The translations under genes and the position numbers were made by a program. From DAOTYX01 sp034434635 (lineage in GTDB: Bacteria > Chloroflexota > Anaerolineae > B4-G1 > DUEL01), in the NCBI GenBank assembly GCA_034434635.1, contig DAOTYX010000172.1, positions 1-26,767 on the forward strand: DNA of 26,767 bases, written 5' to 3'. Shown piece after piece: positions 23,184 to 26,767 of this stretch. How positions within the stretch are numbered: the first letter of the stretch is position 1; each line of letters opens with the position of its first letter. The notes under the pieces are model-generated. The model saw only the letters and a program-made list of their open reading frames with translations, made no database searches and was not told where the DNA came from.

Positions 23184-24983
23184 ATGGCTCACACGATTCT
23201 GGACCTGGAAGCGCTGCTCAGGGTGCCGTATGTGGACCCCGACGGCGCGTTCGACCTGTCGCCCGACGGGACGCAGGTGGCCTTCTCGCACAACACCAGC
23301 GGCCAGTGGGAAGTATACCTGGCGCCACTGGACGGCTCGTCCCCACCGCGCCGCGTCACCGGCGGGCCGGGGAGCAAGAGCAATCCCCGCTGGTGGCCCG
23401 ACGGCCGCTCGCTGGGCTACACGCTCGACCTGACCGGAGGGGAAGCGTTCGACCTGTGGCGTTGCGACCTGACGGATGGGCAGCACACCAATCTCACTCC
23501 CGACACGCCGGACGCGATTCAGCCCCACTACGCCATTTCCCCCGACGGCGCGCGGGTGGCCTTCATCTCCGACCGGTCGGGCCATTTCGACACCTACGTG
23601 ATGCCCGCCAGCGGCGGGCCCGCCCGCCCGGTCTTCAGCGCGCCGCACCCCGACGCCGAGGTCTACTGGTCACCCGACGGGCAATGGCTGGCGATCGTCA
23701 GCGCCAGCAGCGGACAGGACAGCGAGACCTTCATCATGCCCGCCGACAGGGGGGACGCGCGTCCCATCGCCGACGGGAGCACCCCCCTGCACGCGGTCTC
23801 CCCGCGCTGGTCGCCTGACGGCCGCTTCATCGCCTTCGCCGCGCCCCGCGACGGCTACTTCAACCTCGGATTGTACGAGCCGGCAACAGGGAGGGTGACC
23901 TGGCTGACCGAAGGGGCGGGGGATAAAGACCTGCCAGCCTGGTCCCCCGACGGTCAGCGGCTGGCCTTCGTCCTCAGCCACGGCCCGGTAACCACTCTGG
24001 CGGTGCTCGACGTGGCGCAGGCCACCCTGACCCGCTACCAGGTCGAGCCGGGGGTGCACCACCAGCCGCGCTTCACCCCCGATGGCACCGGTCTGGTCTT
24101 CCCCTTCGACAGTCCCCGCCGGCCGTGTGACCTGTGGCGGCTCTCCCTCACCGACGGCTCCCTTCAGCCGCTGACCCGCTCGCTGCCGCCAGGGTTCGCA
24201 GAGACCCCGTTCGCCGTGCCGGAGGAGGTGCGCTACCCCAGCCTCGACGGGCGGGATGTGCCCGCCCTCCTCTACCGTCCGCGCCCCACCGGCGCCCTGC
24301 CGCCCGCGGTCATCCACATCCACGGCGGGCCCACCTGGCTCTCGCAGTTCACCTGGGACCCCCTCATCCAGCACATGGTCAGCCGCGGCTGGGTGGTGCT
24401 GGCTCCCAACTACCGCGGCTCCACCGGCTACGGCCGCGAGTGGCAGACCGCCAACCGCTTCGACCTGGGCGGGGGGGATACGGCGGACGTCGTCGCCGGG
24501 GCAGACTATCTGGCGCGGGCAGGGCTGGCCGACCCGTCGCGCATCGCCGTCACTGGCGAGAGTTTCGGCGGCTACCTGACGATGACCAGCCTGACCGGCT
24601 ATCCTGACCGTTGGGCCGCCGGTTCGGCGGTGATCCCCTTCTTCAACTGGTTCAGCGAGGCGCAAGAGGAACGCGCCGACCTGCAACATTGGGACCGCGA
24701 GAACTTCGGCGATCCGGAGAAAGACCGTCAACGGTTCTACGAACGCTCCCCCTTCTTCTTCCTCGACCGCATCACCGCACCGGTACAACTGATCTGCGGC
24801 GCGAACGACCCCCGCTGCCCGGCCAGCGAGTCGCTTCAGGCCCGCGACCGGCTGGTCGCCCTGGGCAAACCCTGCGAACTGGTGCTCTACAACGACGAGG
24901 GGCACGGCTTCCTCAAGACTGAGAACCTTGTGGACGCGGAACAACGCCGGGTGGCCTTCCTGGCTGCGGCGTTGGAGCGCTGA
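23184..24983 (+). CDS. S9-family serine peptidase (prolyl oligopeptidase/acylaminoacyl-peptidase type)
   Basis: The 599-aa enzyme cleaves short peptides in the cytosol; no signal peptide is present. Residues 20-340 form a TolB/DPP-like beta-propeller, seen as repeated (S/T)PDG units: LSPDGTQVAF, WWPDGRSLGY, ISPDGARVAF, WSPDGQWLAI, WSPDGRFIAF, WSPDGQRLAF, FTPDGTGLVF. The alpha/beta-hydrolase domain follows from about 345, with oxyanion segment IHIHGGPTW and the triad Ser460 (GESFGG), Asp542 (GANDPRCP) and His574 (EGHGF). The ATG at 23184 has GGAGG 5 nt upstream; an in-frame TTG at 23118 lacks support. Its stop is 2 nt before the beta-lactamase-fold gene, so the pair is an operon for peptide turnover. 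Exact specificity (acyl-aminoacyl or prolyl) is not readable. Confidence 0.93.
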   Translation: MAHTILDLEALLRVPYVDPDGAFDLSPDGTQVAFSHNTSGQWEVYLAPLDGSSPPRRVTGGPGSKSNPRWWPDGRSLGYTLDLTGGEAFDLWRCDLTDGQHTNLTPDTPDAIQPHYAISPDGARVAFISDRSGHFDTYVMPASGGPARPVFSAPHPDAEVYWSPDGQWLAIVSASSGQDSETFIMPADRGDARPIADGSTPLHAVSPRWSPDGRFIAFAAPRDGYFNLGLYEPATGRVTWLTEGAGDKDLPAWSPDGQRLAFVLSHGPVTTLAVLDVAQATLTRYQVEPGVHHQPRFTPDGTGLVFPFDSPRRPCDLWRLSLTDGSLQPLTRSLPPGFAETPFAVPEEVRYPSLDGRDVPALLYRPRPTGALPPAVIHIHGGPTWLSQFTWDPLIQHMVSRGWVVLAPNYRGSTGYGREWQTANRFDLGGGDTADVVAGADYLARAGLADPSRIAVTGESFGGYLTMTSLTGYPDRWAAGSAVIPFFNWFSEAQEERADLQHWDRENFGDPEKDRQRFYERSPFFFLDRITAPVQLICGANDPRCPASESLQARDRLVALGKPCELVLYNDEGHGFLKTENLVDAEQRRVAFLAAALER

Positions 24984-24985
24984 AG

Positions 24986-26593
24986 ATGAGCAGGAGCACC
25001 CTCCAGCCGGCCCTCTCGCTGCTGGATGCTTTCGTCGAGCGCCAGATGCGGCTGGACAACCTGCCGGGCCTCTCCCTGGCACTGACCGATCGCCAGGAAC
25101 TGCTGCACGTCGCCACCTACGGCTACGCCGACCTGGCCGCCCGATCCCCTGTTCAGCCGCACCACCTCTTCGAGATCGGCTCGATCAGCAAGTCCTTCAC
25201 CGCCCTGGCGCTGATGCAGCAGCGGGAGGCCGGTCGGGTTGACCTGTGCGCGCCGCTGTCATGCTATCTGCCGTGGTTCCACCTCCCCTCGCGTTATGAC
25301 CCCATCACTCTCCATCACCTGCTCACCCACTCGGCCGGCATCATCATGGGCACGGAGTTCAGCGGCGAAGCCCGCTTCGAGGTCTGGGCCTTGCGGGAGA
25401 CGGAGACCAGCGCAGCGCCAGGCACGACCTTCCACTACTCCAACGTGGGCTACAAGGCCCTGGGACTGGTGCTGGAGGCGGTGACGGGGCAGGAGTACCC
25501 CGCAATCATCCAGGAGCGCATCCTCGGGCCTCTGGGGATGACCGCCAGCGTCGCGGCGATCACCCACGAGACCCGTCGGCGCATGCCGGTGGGGTACGAG
25601 CCGTTCTACGACGACCGTCCCGTCCCGCCCGACCGTCCCCTGGCCCCGGCCACCTGGCTGGAGACCGCCACCGCCGACGGCAGCATCGCCGCCACTGCTG
25701 CGGATATGGCTATCTACCTGCGTATGCTGATGAACCAGGGGATGGGGCCAGGCGGCGCGCTGATCGCGCCGGAGAGTTTCCAGCAGATGACCCACGGCTG
25801 GATACCCCTGCCCGATGACCCGGCGGCCCACTACGGGTACGGCCTGGTCATACGCCGCGAGGGGGATCATACCCTGCTCGGCCACGAAGGCGGCATGGTC
25901 GGCTACTACGCGGCGATGCTGGCGGACCTGGATGACGGGGTGGGTGCCGTCCTGCTGGCGAACGGGCCGGGCACGCTCAATCGGATCGCCCGCTATGCGC
26001 TACAGGTGACCGGCACAGCCCTTCACGGGCGCCCGATCCCGCCGCCAGCGGAGGAGCCCGTTCCGGTTGCTGACTACGTCGGCACCTATCGGGCGGAAGG
26101 GCGCACCTTTAGCCTCACGGCGCATGCGGGACGGCTGCAGATGGAGTACAGGGGCGGCTGTGTCCTCCTCGAACCGCGCGGCGACGACGCGTTCTACGCC
26201 CCGCACCCCGACTTCGACCGCTTTCTGCTGCGCTTCAGGCGGGCGGATGGACAGGTGGTGGAAGCGGTTCACGGGCCTGACGTGTACGTCGGTCAGCACG
26301 GTGGAGCGCCGGTTCGGGTGGACAGTCCGGCGGAGTGGGCCGCCTATACCGGCCATTATCGGGCGCACAACCCCTGGCGTAGCAACTTCCGCGTCGTGTT
26401 GCGGCAAGGGGAACTGCTGTTAATTGAGCCGTGGGGGGCCGAACATCGGCTGATCCCGCTGGGGGAAGGCCGCTTTCGGGTAGGAGAGGAGGAGCACAGC
26501 CCTGAGCGTCTCCGCTTCGACACGCTGCTCGATGGGCGGGCAATCCGGGCCAACCTCTCCGGTTGCGATTACTATCGCACGTTCACCCCGTAA
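24986..26593 (+). CDS. Serine hydrolase, class C beta-lactamase/D-aminopeptidase fold, with two C-terminal beta domains
   Basis: This 535-aa enzyme has the serine beta-lactamase-fold motifs S66-x2-K69 (GSISKSF), Y151-S-N153 (FHYSNVGY) and H300-E-G-G (GHEGGMVG) in the position of the KTG triad. The H-x-G form is usual in esterases and D-aminopeptidases of this superfamily, not in true beta-lactamases. After residue 360 come two related beta-rich domains: about 367-455 (VADYVGTYRAEGRTFSLTAHAG) and 457-530 (AAYTGHYRAHNPWRSNFRVVLRQ), an internal duplication typical of DUF3471-like tails. No signal peptide is present, so it is probably cytosolic. It starts 2 nt after the peptidase stop, with GGAG 8 nt before the ATG. 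Likely acts on peptides or esters; antibiotic resistance is not implied. Confidence 0.9.
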   Translation: MSRSTLQPALSLLDAFVERQMRLDNLPGLSLALTDRQELLHVATYGYADLAARSPVQPHHLFEIGSISKSFTALALMQQREAGRVDLCAPLSCYLPWFHLPSRYDPITLHHLLTHSAGIIMGTEFSGEARFEVWALRETETSAAPGTTFHYSNVGYKALGLVLEAVTGQEYPAIIQERILGPLGMTASVAAITHETRRRMPVGYEPFYDDRPVPPDRPLAPATWLETATADGSIAATAADMAIYLRMLMNQGMGPGGALIAPESFQQMTHGWIPLPDDPAAHYGYGLVIRREGDHTLLGHEGGMVGYYAAMLADLDDGVGAVLLANGPGTLNRIARYALQVTGTALHGRPIPPPAEEPVPVADYVGTYRAEGRTFSLTAHAGRLQMEYRGGCVLLEPRGDDAFYAPHPDFDRFLLRFRRADGQVVEAVHGPDVYVGQHGGAPVRVDSPAEWAAYTGHYRAHNPWRSNFRVVLRQGELLLIEPWGAEHRLIPLGEGRFRVGEEEHSPERLRFDTLLDGRAIRANLSGCDYYRTFTP

Positions 26594-26767
26594 GGCGTGA
26601 TCTGGCCACCTGACATTTTGTCTGCGCTGGCTCCGGCGGCGATGGGGCGCAGCGGTGTTGCGCCTCTGCTCAACCCGCCCCTATGGTGTCTGGGTGACTT
26701 GACTTCGCTCAAGCGGCTACGGGGCTTGTCACGTCCACAGTACCACCTGCTCATAGGGGAAATGCGT
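26594..26767. other. Gene-free right edge
   Basis: Nothing convincing is seen. A short GACA-TTT-TGTC palindrome lies about 20 nt past the last stop codon. The only open frame (26572-26754, minus strand) is rich in Arg, overlaps the hydrolase 3' end and has no family resemblance. Confidence 0.5.

Noticed and set aside
24986..26593. True beta-lactamase (antibiotic resistance)
   Set aside because: The KTG motif is HEGG, there is no signal peptide, and the C-terminal beta domains fit the esterase/D-aminopeptidase branch.

Overview
This is a GC-rich window of ordinary bacterial chromosome. The gene families point to an anaerobic or facultative, amino-acid-using, probably monoderm bacterium. A Chloroflexota (Anaerolineae-like) source is the best guess: it rests on the HtrA lipoprotein with a Pro/Thr linker, the small-subunit-less acyl-CoA mutase, the ferredoxin-dependent 2-oxoacid oxidoreductase, and the many palindromic and word-like repeats packed into gene gaps. 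No taxonomic marker (rRNA or tRNA) is present, so this assignment is inference.

Layout. Positions 1-203 hold a 58-bp direct repeat with three GC hairpins. From 204 to 3971 (minus strand) runs mtaD - rnc - acyl-CoA mutase large subunit, with a good promoter at 4004-4032. The mutase carries the residue pair known from isobutyryl-CoA mutase, not the methylmalonyl-CoA mutase pair. A 485-bp gap (3972-4456) is a patchwork of palindromes. Then come htrA, grpE and dnaK (minus strand, dnaK first). Two plus-strand genes follow: a D-cysteine desulfhydrase (8520-9503) and a zinc-ribbon membrane protein of unknown function (9889-11049). Each is followed by a copy of a 100-bp double-hairpin repeat; the first copy encodes the desulfhydrase C-terminus and stop codon.

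From 17502 down to 11157 (minus strand) is an amino-acid/2-oxoacid catabolic cluster. It contains a four-subunit 2-oxoacid:ferredoxin oxidoreductase (delta, alpha, beta, gamma), a tandem universal stress protein, alanine dehydrogenase and an acyl-CoA:carboxylate CoA-transferase. Deamination, oxidative decarboxylation to acyl-CoA with reduced ferredoxin, and CoA transfer would fit together. If the oxidoreductase takes 2-oxoisovalerate, the mutase at the left end could isomerise its isobutyryl-CoA product to butyryl-CoA.

From 22584 down to 17583 (minus strand) is a second operon with overlapping genes. It encodes a winged-helix/AAA+ ATPase, a 734-aa degenerate methyltransferase-like protein with a zinc knuckle, a single-pass membrane protein, and a GNAT acetyltransferase. 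This is the best candidate here for an uncharacterised functional unit. A 57-bp tandem hairpin array (22797-23093) separates it from a plus-strand pair for cytosolic peptide breakdown: an S9 prolyl-oligopeptidase-type peptidase and a class C beta-lactamase-fold hydrolase.

The window is also notable for at least five kinds of intergenic repeat, several of which touch start or stop codons. All product names are from reading the protein sequences; no database search was run.
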